Positions 24,017 to 32,235 of a DNA stretch of 64,000 nt are shown piece after piece (the first letter of the stretch is position 1; every line of letters begins with the position of its first letter). A program made the translations under genes and the position numbers. The notes under the pieces were generated by a model, which was not told the DNA's origin, searched no databases, and saw nothing but the letters and a program-made list of their open reading frames with translations. Source of the stretch: Algoriphagus locisalis (GTDB taxonomy: Bacteria; Bacteroidota; Bacteroidia; Cytophagales; Cyclobacteriaceae); assembly GCF_900116615.1 (NCBI RefSeq), contig NZ_FPBF01000007.1:186001-250000 (forward strand), in the 5' to 3' direction.

Positions 24017-24877
24017 ATGGAACAAATAATCCGTATTGCCGTGCAAAAAAGCGGCAGACTATCTGACGATTCACTCAGCCTCATCAAAGAATGCGGCATC
24101 AAATTTTACAATGGAACGGGCAAACTCAAGTCCACTTCCACCAATTTCCCAATAGAATTCCTCTTCCTTCGCGATGACGATATTCCCGGCTATGTAGCTG
24201 ATGGAGTAGCTGACCTTGGAATTGTAGGGCAAAACGAAGTCGTAGAAAAAGATAAGAACGTCACTACGATGAAAGCTTTGGGTTTTTCGAAATGCAGACT
24301 TTCTTTGGCAGTGTCCAAAGGGCAGGAATACTCCGGCGTAGAATTTTTCGAAGGAAAAAACATCGCTACCTCCTACCCAAAGATCCTTGGTGATTACCTG
24401 AAAAGTCAAAATATCAATGCAGATATCCACGAAATCTCCGGCTCGGTAGAGATTGCTCCTAGTATAGGCTTGGCAGAAGGAATCTGCGATATCGTCAGCT
24501 CAGGCTCCACCCTAATGATGAATGGTCTGAAAGAAGTAGAAGAAATCTTCAAATCAGAGGCTGTCCTGATTGCGAATAACAATTTGCCAGATTGGAAAAA
24601 GGAAATCGCTGAGAAGCTGCTCTTTAGAATCAACGCTGTACAAAAAGGTAAAAGCAGCAAATACGTGCTTCTAAATGCGCCTAACGAATCCATCGAGAAA
24701 ATCATCAATTTAATCCCAGGAATGCGTAGCCCTACCATTTTGCCACTTGCCCAAGAAGGTTGGTCTTCCGTACACTCGGTGTTGAATGAGGATCAATTCT
24801 GGGAAAATATCGAAGAGCTTAGAGCTGCCGGAGCAGAAGGAATCCTAGTAGTTCCTATCGAAAAGATGATTCTATAA
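24017..24877 (+). CDS. hisG: ATP phosphoribosyltransferase (long form)
   Basis: HisG catalyses the committed step of histidine synthesis, joining ATP and PRPP. This 286-aa protein is the long, HisZ-independent form: a periplasmic-binding-like catalytic core (RIAVQKSGRLSDDSLSLIKECG at the start, GVADLGIVGQNEV, then the PRPP loop SGSVEIAPSIGLAEGICDIVSSGSTL at ~139-164) followed by a ~75-residue C-terminal ACT-like regulatory domain (SPTILPLAQEGWSSVHSVL) that binds histidine for feedback inhibition. First structural gene of hisGDCB, 97 nt after the leader ORF. Confidence 0.96.
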   Translation: MEQIIRIAVQKSGRLSDDSLSLIKECGIKFYNGTGKLKSTSTNFPIEFLFLRDDDIPGYVADGVADLGIVGQNEVVEKDKNVTTMKALGFSKCRLSLAVSKGQEYSGVEFFEGKNIATSYPKILGDYLKSQNINADIHEISGSVEIAPSIGLAEGICDIVSSGSTLMMNGLKEVEEIFKSEAVLIANNNLPDWKKEIAEKLLFRINAVQKGKSSKYVLLNAPNESIEKIINLIPGMRSPTILPLAQEGWSSVHSVLNEDQFWENIEELRAAGAEGILVVPIEKMIL

Positions 24878-24915
24878 TTCTGCACAACTATTTGCAACCC
24901 CAGACCAGAAATCAT

Positions 24916-26211
24916 ATGAACATCCTGGATAATCCTAGTCAAGACACTTGGAAGAAGCAGTTAGCTCGACCTACTTTTAAGACCAAACAAATAAATAAGA
25001 TTGTAAAACCAATCTTGCGTAAAGTGAAAAGGAACGGTGATAAAGCCCTTTTCAAATTTGCAATGGAATACGATCATGTAGAATTAGAGTCTTTGTTTCC
25101 ATCGGAAGTTGAGATCCAAGCCGCCTCAGCAGCTTTATCACCAGCTTTGAAAGAAGCTATAGATGTGGCCAAAGCTAATATTGAGCGATTTCACATGGCT
25201 CAGGCCACTCCAGAATTGGTTGATGAAGTGATGCCAGGAGTAGTGTGCCGAAGAAAAAGTGTACCCATCCAAAAAGTTGGCTTGTATATTCCCGGTGGAA
25301 CTGCACCATTGTTCAGCACCGTGCTGATGCTTGGAATACCAGCGGTTTTAGCTGGCTGCAAAGAAATTGTTCTTTGCTCTCCACCGAACAAAGAAGGGAA
25401 AATCCACCCGGCAATTCTTTATACTGCAGCTTTAATAGGCATTACCAAAATCGTAAAAGTAGGTGGAGCACAAGCCATCGCTGCGATGACTTTTGGTACC
25501 GAAAGTGTACCGAGGGTGGACAAGATCTTTGGCCCTGGAAATCAATTTGTAACTGCGGCTAAGCAGACTGCCACAAAGTATGGAATCGCCATTGACATGC
25601 CTGCTGGACCTTCTGAAGTGTTGGTTTATGCGGATGATTCAGCAAACCCGGCTTTTGTTGCAGCAGATTTACTTTCCCAGGCTGAGCATGGGGTGGACAG
25701 TCAAGTGATTTTGGTTACCGATACCGAAAAGTTTGCGAAGCGAGTGATCAAAGAAATTGATGCTCAATTGGAGGAACTTCCTAGAAAAGATATTGCTAAA
25801 AAAGCCTTGGCAAACTCCAGAGCAGTGATAATGGATAGCACTGAAAAAGCCTTGGAACTCATAAATTTCTATGCTCCTGAGCATTTGATCATCAGTGTAG
25901 TCGAAGAGGAGGAAGCAGTTGCAGCTATTTACAACGCTGGATCAGTTTTCATAGGTAATTACACGCCTGAATCCGCGGGCGACTATGCCTCTGGCACCAA
26001 CCACACTTTGCCAACTTACGGCTATGCAAGGAATTACAGCGGCGTTTCTTTGGATAGTTTTGTCAAAAAGATCACCTACCAAAAAATTACTCCTGAGGGA
26101 TTGAAAAACATTGGTCCTACTATTGAAATAATGGCGGAGAACGAACTATTGGAAGCCCATAAAAATGCCGTTACGATAAGACTCAAACAGCTCAAAAAAC
26201 AAAAGAAATGA
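24916..26211 (+). CDS. hisD: Histidinol dehydrogenase
   Basis: HisD oxidises L-histidinol to L-histidine in two NAD-dependent steps. This 431-aa protein has the conserved VGLYIPGGTAPLFSTVLMLG, the VGGAQAIAAMTFGTESVPRV and KIFGPGNQFVTAAK segments, the IDMPAGPSEVLV loop, and the catalytic Glu-His in YAPEHLII; zinc ligands follow in AGSVFIGNYTPESAGDYASG and SGTNHTLPT. An upstream in-frame TTG at 24892 was rejected in favour of the ATG at 24916. It overlaps hisC by 4 nt (ATGA), so translation is coupled. Confidence 0.96.
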   Translation: MNILDNPSQDTWKKQLARPTFKTKQINKIVKPILRKVKRNGDKALFKFAMEYDHVELESLFPSEVEIQAASAALSPALKEAIDVAKANIERFHMAQATPELVDEVMPGVVCRRKSVPIQKVGLYIPGGTAPLFSTVLMLGIPAVLAGCKEIVLCSPPNKEGKIHPAILYTAALIGITKIVKVGGAQAIAAMTFGTESVPRVDKIFGPGNQFVTAAKQTATKYGIAIDMPAGPSEVLVYADDSANPAFVAADLLSQAEHGVDSQVILVTDTEKFAKRVIKEIDAQLEELPRKDIAKKALANSRAVIMDSTEKALELINFYAPEHLIISVVEEEEAVAAIYNAGSVFIGNYTPESAGDYASGTNHTLPTYGYARNYSGVSLDSFVKKITYQKITPEGLKNIGPTIEIMAENELLEAHKNAVTIRLKQLKKQKK

Positions 26212-27275
26212 AGTTTGACCCAACCCCACTACTTAGACCTCATATAGTAAACCTTCTGCCTTATACATCCGCACGTGATGAATATACCGGCAAAGAAGGG
26301 ATATTTCTGGATGCCAATGAAAACCCATACGGATCTGTTACAGATCAGGATCACAACCGATATCCTGATCCCTATCAGCTGGATTTAAAAGAGGAAATTG
26401 CCAAAATCAAGCAAGTTAAGCCTTCCCAAATATTCCTAGGAAATGGCTCAGATGAGGCGATTGATTTGCTTTTCAGAGCATTTTGCAATCCAGGAAAGGA
26501 CAACGTAATTCTTCTACCTCCTACCTACGGAATGTATGAAGTGAGCGCTGGCATCAATGATGTGGAAACCCGAAAAGTCCCATTGACTTCGGACTTTCAG
26601 CTACAGCCAGATTTGATTCTCAAAGCTGTAGATGCAAACACGAAGATCATATTTGTATGCTCTCCGAATAACCCAAGTGGCAACAAGGTGAACCGGGAAG
26701 ACATCTTAAGATTGCTGCGTGAATTCAACGGATTGGTGGTCGTGGATGAAGCCTACATTGACTTCAGCGACGAGCCCAGCTTTACTACTCTCCTAAGTGA
26801 ATTTGGTAATCTCCTCATCATGCAGACCTTCTCTAAAGCTTGGGGACTGGCGTCACTTAGACTTGGGATGGCTTTTGCCAGCAAGAAAATGATCAAAATC
26901 CTAAACCGCATCAAGCCTCCTTACAATATCTCCGGCCTGACCCAAGAGACGGTTTTGGCGGCTATAAATAAGGTAGAAAAGGTCAATGCAATGATTGCGG
27001 ATATTCTTCAGGAGCGGGAATACCTAAAAGCAGAACTGAGCAAGCTTGATTTTGTCGAAAAAATCCATCCTTCGCATGCCAATTTCCTTTTGGTGAAAAT
27101 CCCCAACGCAAGCCATGTTTACGACGATTTGATTGAGGAGAAAATCATTGTCAGAAATAGATCGAAAGTTCAGCTTTGCGAGGAATGTTTACGGATCTCT
27201 GTCGGAACGAGAGCAGAAAATGAAGCCTTTGTCCAAGCCTTGAGAAAAATCTACACAGAAAGCTTTAACCTATAA
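26208..27275 (+). CDS. hisC: Histidinol-phosphate aminotransferase
   Basis: HisC transfers the amino group of glutamate to imidazole-acetol phosphate. A 355-aa fold-type I PLP aminotransferase with LDANENPYG, FLGNGSDEAIDLLFRAFCNP, CSPNNPSGNKV, VVVDEAYIDF and the PLP lysine in TFSKAWGLASLRLG (~Lys210), plus the phosphate-binding Arg in LRISVGTRAENE. Length and order are typical. It overlaps hisD by 4 nt and is followed with no gap by hisB. Confidence 0.96.
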   Translation: MKFDPTPLLRPHIVNLLPYTSARDEYTGKEGIFLDANENPYGSVTDQDHNRYPDPYQLDLKEEIAKIKQVKPSQIFLGNGSDEAIDLLFRAFCNPGKDNVILLPPTYGMYEVSAGINDVETRKVPLTSDFQLQPDLILKAVDANTKIIFVCSPNNPSGNKVNREDILRLLREFNGLVVVDEAYIDFSDEPSFTTLLSEFGNLLIMQTFSKAWGLASLRLGMAFASKKMIKILNRIKPPYNISGLTQETVLAAINKVEKVNAMIADILQEREYLKAELSKLDFVEKIHPSHANFLLVKIPNASHVYDDLIEEKIIVRNRSKVQLCEECLRISVGTRAENEAFVQALRKIYTESFNL

Positions 27276-28376
27276 ATGATGAAAAAGAAAGTACTTTTTA
27301 TAGATCGGGATGGCACAATCATCAAAGAACCACCTACTGATTTTCAAGTAGATAGTTTAGAAAAGTTAGAGTTTTTGCCGAAGGCTATTTCTAATCTGAG
27401 AAAGATAGCTGAAGAGACAGATTTTGAACTGGTGATGGTGACTAATCAAGATGGGTTGGGGACAGATTCATTTCCGGAAAGCACCTTCTGGCCAGCACAA
27501 TTTAAAATGCTCAAAACACTGGAACAGGAGAATATTTTCTTCAAAGAAATCCATGTGGACAAGACTTTTGAACATGAAAATGCTCCGACCAGAAAGCCAA
27601 ATACCGGACTTTTGACAGCGTATTTTTCTGAGGACTACGACTTGGAAAATTCCTACGTGATCGGTGATCGGCTTACGGATGTTAAGCTTGCTGAAAATTT
27701 GGGGGCAAAAGCTATTTTCATAGGCGAATCAGCTGAAAACGCAGCCTTGAGCACAACGAATTGGGATGAGATTTACGAGTTTTTGAAAATGCCTCCCCGC
27801 TCGGCAGAAGTTATCCGCAAAACATCAGAAACCGACATCTACATCAAGTTAAATCTGGATGGAAATGGCCACTGCGACATCAAAACTGGCTTGCATTTCT
27901 TTGATCACATGCTGGAGCAATTAGGAAAGCATGGCAGTACAGATCTGGAAATAAAGGTAAATGGTGACTTACATATTGATGAACATCACACGATAGAAGA
28001 CACTGGACTGGCGCTAGGAGAAGCTTATTTGAAAGCTTTGGGAGACAAAAAAGGGATTTATCGGTATGGTTTTCTTTTGCCTATGGATGACGTGCTTGCA
28101 CAGGCTGCCATTGATTTCGGCGGCAGGCCTTGGATCGTCTGGGATGCTGAGTTCAAGCGGGAGAAAGTAGGTGATATGCCAACTGAAATGTTTTTCCACT
28201 TCTTCAAATCCTTTTCGGACACGGCAAAGTGCAACCTCAACATCAAAGCTGAAGGTGATAATGAGCATCACAAAATAGAGGCGATTTTCAAGGCTTTTGC
28301 GAGAGCTATAAAAATGGCGGTAATGAGGGACCCAAGAAATATCAATCAATTACCCAGCACCAAAGGTGTACTTTAA
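27276..28376 (+). CDS. hisB: Bifunctional histidinol-phosphatase/imidazoleglycerol-phosphate dehydratase
   Basis: A 366-aa two-domain HisB. Residues 1-~165 are a HAD phosphatase (FIDRDGTIIKEPP, VTNQDGLGT, YVIGDRLTDVKLAENLG) that removes phosphate from histidinol phosphate; ~175-366 are imidazoleglycerol-phosphate dehydratase (GLHFFDHMLEQLGKHG, DEHHTIEDTGLALGEA, NEHHKIEAIFKAFARA) with its manganese-binding histidines. The phosphatase lacks the Cys/His zinc loop found in E. coli HisB: the equivalent stretch reads HVDKTFEHENAPTRKPNTG without cysteines. It starts directly after the hisC stop and ends the operon; hisH, hisA, hisF and hisI are not here. Confidence 0.95.
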   Translation: MMKKKVLFIDRDGTIIKEPPTDFQVDSLEKLEFLPKAISNLRKIAEETDFELVMVTNQDGLGTDSFPESTFWPAQFKMLKTLEQENIFFKEIHVDKTFEHENAPTRKPNTGLLTAYFSEDYDLENSYVIGDRLTDVKLAENLGAKAIFIGESAENAALSTTNWDEIYEFLKMPPRSAEVIRKTSETDIYIKLNLDGNGHCDIKTGLHFFDHMLEQLGKHGSTDLEIKVNGDLHIDEHHTIEDTGLALGEAYLKALGDKKGIYRYGFLLPMDDVLAQAAIDFGGRPWIVWDAEFKREKVGDMPTEMFFHFFKSFSDTAKCNLNIKAEGDNEHHKIEAIFKAFARAIKMAVMRDPRNINQLPSTKGVL

Positions 28377-28433
28377 TACCTATCCACTTAGGGTTTATTT
28401 CCTTCGCGAAAAGGGTTGCTTAAAATAAAATTC

Positions 28434-28485
28434 AAGGATTAGGAAAATTTCACACAAAATATTTTTCCTAATCCTTATTTTTTTG
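28434..28485 (+). terminator. Terminator of the hisGDCB operon
   Basis: AAGGATTAGGAAAA (28434-28447) pairs perfectly over 14 bp with 28463-28476, followed by ATTTTTTTG. It lies 57 nt after the hisB stop and 12 nt before the next gene, so the his transcript should end at hisB. Confidence 0.92.
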
Positions 28486-28496
28486 TTCATTTAGTC

Positions 28497-29231
28497 ATGA
28501 AACGACTTTTACGTACCCTAACTATTCTTTTATTGATAATTATAAGCAGCTCCTGCTCCAGTAATCTTCAAGAAGCTCAACAATTATTCAATGATGAACA
28601 ATATGAGGAGGCCATTTCTAATTTGAATCAATACCTCTTTTTCACAGTCACCGATGTGAAAGCGCTACATCTACGCGCAAGGTGTTATGAAGAATTAGGC
28701 GAAATCGAAAAGTCAAAATCAGATTACGAGCGAATTATCGACATCGACAAGGAATATGCTCAGGCGTACGGTGGATTGGCAAAATTACACTTTGAAGAAA
28801 AGGATTATGAAAATGCTGAGAACCTAATTCTGCGAGCAGCTACCTTAGACCCTGAAGATTTTGATATCATGTATTTACTAGGTCGGACGATGTTGATGAA
28901 TGGGAAATTTAAAAAAGCTGAAGAGTTCCTAAGAAAAGCAGCAGATCTAAATCCTGATTATGCGCAAACATACTACTATACAGGAATGGCTCTAGCCTAC
29001 CAGGGAGATGCTTTGGGCTGTGCTGCCTCCTTTAATTCCTATGTAAGCCGCGAGCCAAACAACATGGTAGGACGCTACAATCGTGGATTTGCTCTGATGA
29101 ATGCAGGTTTTATGAAATGGGCTATTGAGGATTTTGATGCTGTGCTAAAGCAAAATCCAGATCATACTGAAGCTTTGGCAAAAAAGGAAATTTGCATGAA
29201 ATACTTAGGCCTTTCAGCTTCTGCCAATTAA
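28497..29231 (+). CDS. TPR-repeat lipoprotein
   Basis: A 244-aa lipoprotein (lipobox IISSS|C near residue 20) made almost entirely of tetratricopeptide repeats, about six 34-residue units (~22-235) with typical A-x-Y-x-x-LG/P patterns such as YAQAYGGLAKLHFEEKDYEN and DFDIMYLLGRTMLMNGKFKK. TPR proteins mount protein complexes; the periplasmic partner is unknown. It is convergent with the ATP-grasp gene (25 nt gap). Confidence 0.88.
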   Translation: MKRLLRTLTILLLIIISSSCSSNLQEAQQLFNDEQYEEAISNLNQYLFFTVTDVKALHLRARCYEELGEIEKSKSDYERIIDIDKEYAQAYGGLAKLHFEEKDYENAENLILRAATLDPEDFDIMYLLGRTMLMNGKFKKAEEFLRKAADLNPDYAQTYYYTGMALAYQGDALGCAASFNSYVSREPNNMVGRYNRGFALMNAGFMKWAIEDFDAVLKQNPDHTEALAKKEICMKYLGLSASAN

Positions 29232-29256
29232 TAATACTTGTCGGAAAATTGAATTA

Positions 29257-30147
29257 TCACTTCAGCAAAGTTGAAGCTATGCGCCCTTCTATGGCTTTCT
29301 TATAATTACTAAGCGCTTGCTCACTGGAACCTAAAAACAAATACGGCTCGATCATTTCCAATTCCATCAAGTAGAATATCCCATCGACCACTACCCCATC
29401 CACCCGGACATATAAACTGTCAGTTGCAAATCTGTTTAGTAATTTCTGACAAGATGCCAGTATAGTTTCTGAAGGATTCACAGATTGAATCGTCCCACCA
29501 AAATAATGCTGAACACGAAAGTCTTTGGTCGCCGGTGTTTTTAATACGGCGTGCGAGAAATTACTGTTAAAAAATACTAGTGAGTACTCTCCTACTTTTT
29601 CAATCTCAGGTATAAATGGTTGAACCAAAAATGCCTCATCATTCACCCAGGACTGTATTTTATCCTTATAGTTGTCCCATTCTTGAGTTTCTATCTTCAA
29701 GGTGTTTTTTGCTCCGCCACTCACCAATGGCTTCACTACCCAGGTCTTTGAAGTGACTTTTGACGCAATATTCTCCTGAGAAATAGGCAATCCTTTTTCC
29801 AGAATCATACCCGCAACAACTGGAAAACCAGCAGACTCAATTTCCAAAAGATACCTTTTCGAAGAATTCCAACGAATCGTTTCCATGCTATTCAAAGATG
29901 GAATCCCGAGCTTTTCTATCTTAGCTATCCAGGCCAAAAACTCTGGATAATAGTCAAAGTAATCCCAGGTGGACTTAATAAGCAATAATGAAAACCGCTC
30001 CCATTGAACAGCTGGGTCTGACCAACTGACAATCTCATGCGAAACCTGTAGCTCGGTGAGAATTTCGGAAAGCATTAGATTTTCATCGAGTGTATTGGTA
30101 TCGTATGCTCCAATCGAGAAATAACTTACAATAGCTACGTGCTTCAT
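29257..30147 (-). CDS. ATP-grasp family ligase of unknown substrate
   Basis: A 296-aa ATP-grasp protein resembling the RimK/glutathione-synthetase-like group. Seen are the pre-grasp segment with LLIKSTWDYFDYYPEFLAWI, the ATP-binding lysine region WVVKPLVSGGAKNT (~145-158), the hinge FLVQPFIPEIEKVGEYSLVFF (~180-200), and the magnesium-binding C-terminal motif LYVRVDGVVVDGIFYLMELEMIEPYLFL. This fold joins a carboxylate to an amine or thiol. No biosynthetic partner lies next to it. The ATG at 30147 was preferred over one 21 nt upstream. Confidence 0.8.
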   Translation of the reverse strand: MKHVAIVSYFSIGAYDTNTLDENLMLSEILTELQVSHEIVSWSDPAVQWERFSLLLIKSTWDYFDYYPEFLAWIAKIEKLGIPSLNSMETIRWNSSKRYLLEIESAGFPVVAGMILEKGLPISQENIASKVTSKTWVVKPLVSGGAKNTLKIETQEWDNYKDKIQSWVNDEAFLVQPFIPEIEKVGEYSLVFFNSNFSHAVLKTPATKDFRVQHYFGGTIQSVNPSETILASCQKLLNRFATDSLYVRVDGVVVDGIFYLMELEMIEPYLFLGSSEQALSNYKKAIEGRIASTLLK

Positions 30148-30225
30148 TCTTGCTGAATTTTTGTGCAAATCTATACTTTAACCAAAATTTATGGTCACCA
30201 CTCTTCTAAAATCGCTCTTTAGCCT

Positions 30226-30233
30226 TACTTTTG
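30226..30233 (+). promoter_or_regulatory. -7 box of the GT2 gene
   Basis: Exact TACTTTTG, 15 nt before the ATG at 30249. It overlaps an alternative TTG start at 30231, which argues for the ATG as the true start. Confidence 0.5.
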
Positions 30234-30248
30234 GGCTTTGCCCCAACT

Positions 30249-31004
30249 ATGAACCATCGTAAGCTCGTCATCATCCCTACATTCAATGAGAAGGAAAACA
30301 TCCTGGAAATGATCCATGCGGTGATGAATCTTGAAGGCGGCTTTGAGCTGTTGGTAATTGACGATGGCAGTCCAGATGGAACCGGAAAACTGGTTCAAAG
30401 TCAGCAGGTAGCTTTTCCTGATCGACTTCATCTCATCGAGAGAGAAGGAAAGCTAGGCTTAGGAACGGCTTACATTACAGGGTTTAAGTGGGCCTTGGAA
30501 AGGGATTATGACTTTATTTTCGAAATGGATGCTGATTTTTCGCATAACCCTGATGACCTGATCCGACTTTATGACGCTTGCGCTGACCGTAGCTTTGATT
30601 TGGCAATAGGTTCACGGTACATCACTGGCGTGAATGTAGTCAACTGGCCAATGGGAAGAGTTTTAATGTCCTACTTCGCAAGTGTTTACGTGAAATTTAT
30701 CACTGGATTGCCGGTAAAAGATGCCACTGCAGGCTTCAAGTGCTACCATAGATCTGTTCTTGAGGGAATCAAATTGGATGAAATCCGATTCGTAGGCTAT
30801 GCCTTTCAGATTGAGATGAAGTTCACCTCCTGGAAACTTGGATTCAAACTGGTAGAAGTCCCTATCATTTTCACAGACCGAACGAAAGGTACTTCCAAAA
30901 TGAGTCCGGGGATTTTTAAGGAAGCTGGGTTTGGAGTAGTCTCGATGAAGATCAAAAGTATTTTCAGCCCTTACAAGGCTAATCAAAGCGTATTGAGCGA
31001 ATAG
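30249..31004 (+). CDS. Dolichyl-phosphate-mannose-synthase-like glycosyltransferase (GT2)
   Basis: A 251-aa family 2 glycosyltransferase similar to polyprenol-monophosphomannose synthase. The GT-A core shows VIIPTFNEKENI, LLVIDDGSPDGTG, the DxD metal site in FEMDADFSHNPDDL, and DATAGFKCYHRSVLE plus GYAFQIEMKF. It lacks the C-terminal transmembrane helices found in DpmS/GtrB forms, so it is the soluble, peripheral type. It would transfer a sugar from a nucleotide donor to a polyprenyl phosphate. The last 26 nt overlap the convergent permease gene. Confidence 0.88.
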   Translation: MNHRKLVIIPTFNEKENILEMIHAVMNLEGGFELLVIDDGSPDGTGKLVQSQQVAFPDRLHLIEREGKLGLGTAYITGFKWALERDYDFIFEMDADFSHNPDDLIRLYDACADRSFDLAIGSRYITGVNVVNWPMGRVLMSYFASVYVKFITGLPVKDATAGFKCYHRSVLEGIKLDEIRFVGYAFQIEMKFTSWKLGFKLVEVPIIFTDRTKGTSKMSPGIFKEAGFGVVSMKIKSIFSPYKANQSVLSE

Positions 31005-32196
31005 GATCCACCTTGGAAATCACCATCACCGGAATCAACAAAACCGCTGCAGTAAGCACAACAATCCCAAAGTTGATCATAAAAAACGCAGCCCAGTTCC
31101 AGTCAATCGGCACATAGCTCATGTAGTAACTTTCCGCATCAAGAGGGATCAATCTGAATTTGTCCTGCAAAAAGCCTATTCCAAGACCTATCAAATTTCC
31201 TATCACCATTCCCCGCAGCAGGATATTGATACCATTCCAAAAGAATATCCTCTGGATTTGCTTATTGGTGGAGCCCAAGGCTTTTAACAGACCTATCATT
31301 TGCGTTCGCTCCATGATCAAAATAAAGAGAATAGCTCCCATATTGAAGATTGCCACGAAGCCAATCAGACCGATGAATACATACACGTTGTTGTCCAACA
31401 AACTAAGCCAATCAAAGATCTCCAGGAATTTATCCTGACTACTAATCAACTTTAAGTCATAATCCATATAATCCTCTAGTATAGGAGAATATGATTCAAT
31501 TTTACTAAGATCATCTACGAAAATTTCCAGCCCACCGATCTGATCATTTGTCCAGTTATTGAGATTTCTAATGGTCTGCAATTCTCCGATTATGATTTTT
31601 TCATCGAAGTTTTCCAGGTAGGTTTGAAAAATCCCTACTACTTCCACCCGTCTAAATCTGGGAGGGTCTTGGACAAAATAAAGAGTGATTTTATCTCCTA
31701 CTTTGAGTAAAAGTTTATTCGCTATAAACTGACTCAGCATGACTTCATTGCTTGTCCCTTCGTCTGGAATCTGAAGCATTCTGCCATCAATCACATACTT
31801 TTTGAATCCCAGCGTATCAAAATCCTGCCCCACTCCTTTCATGAGGACACCTTCTACTTCCTCATCGCCTTTTATCAAGCCAGCTTTATGCGCAAAGGAC
31901 TGAACCTTGGTAATGAAAGGTAGTTCCTGGTAGGTTTGACTGAATTGGGAGTTTAAAGAAAAAGGAGCTTCCTCAAAGGCGTTGCTCATCGTGAACCGCT
32001 GTACCTGATAGTGACCGGTGAAGCCATAGACTTTTTCAGAAACTGTACCCTGAAAACCACCCAAAACCATAAAGGAAACGAGGGAGACTGCCAGCCCAAG
32101 TGCAAGACTCCCTACTGCAATTTTATGTATGGTGGCCGAAAATCCCCCAGCTTTCTTGAAACTGATTCTTTTGGCGATGAAATAGGAAAGGTTCAA
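30979..32196 (-). CDS. LolC/LolE-like ABC transporter permease (FtsX family)
   Basis: A 405-aa permease with the lipoprotein-releasing LolC/E layout: TM1 at ~25-47 (VGSLALGLAVSLVSFMVLGG), a large periplasmic domain (~50-265) starting GFQGTVSEKVYGFTGHYQV, then three FtsX helices (~272-300, 318-345, 370-395) with MERTQMIGLLKALGSTNKQIQRIF between them. It would extract lipoproteins from the inner membrane together with a LolD ATPase; a partial LolD-type ATPase ends this window but is 31 kb away. The start is TTG: an in-frame TAA lies four codons upstream. The 3' end overlaps the GT2 gene by 26 nt tail to tail. Confidence 0.85.
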   Translation of the reverse strand: MNLSYFIAKRISFKKAGGFSATIHKIAVGSLALGLAVSLVSFMVLGGFQGTVSEKVYGFTGHYQVQRFTMSNAFEEAPFSLNSQFSQTYQELPFITKVQSFAHKAGLIKGDEEVEGVLMKGVGQDFDTLGFKKYVIDGRMLQIPDEGTSNEVMLSQFIANKLLLKVGDKITLYFVQDPPRFRRVEVVGIFQTYLENFDEKIIIGELQTIRNLNNWTNDQIGGLEIFVDDLSKIESYSPILEDYMDYDLKLISSQDKFLEIFDWLSLLDNNVYVFIGLIGFVAIFNMGAILFILIMERTQMIGLLKALGSTNKQIQRIFFWNGINILLRGMVIGNLIGLGIGFLQDKFRLIPLDAESYYMSYVPIDWNWAAFFMINFGIVVLTAAVLLIPVMVISKVDPIRSIRFD

Positions 32197-32235
32197 AGGA
32201 CTGCTTTAATTTGTTCGATGAGACCGCAAAATAGC

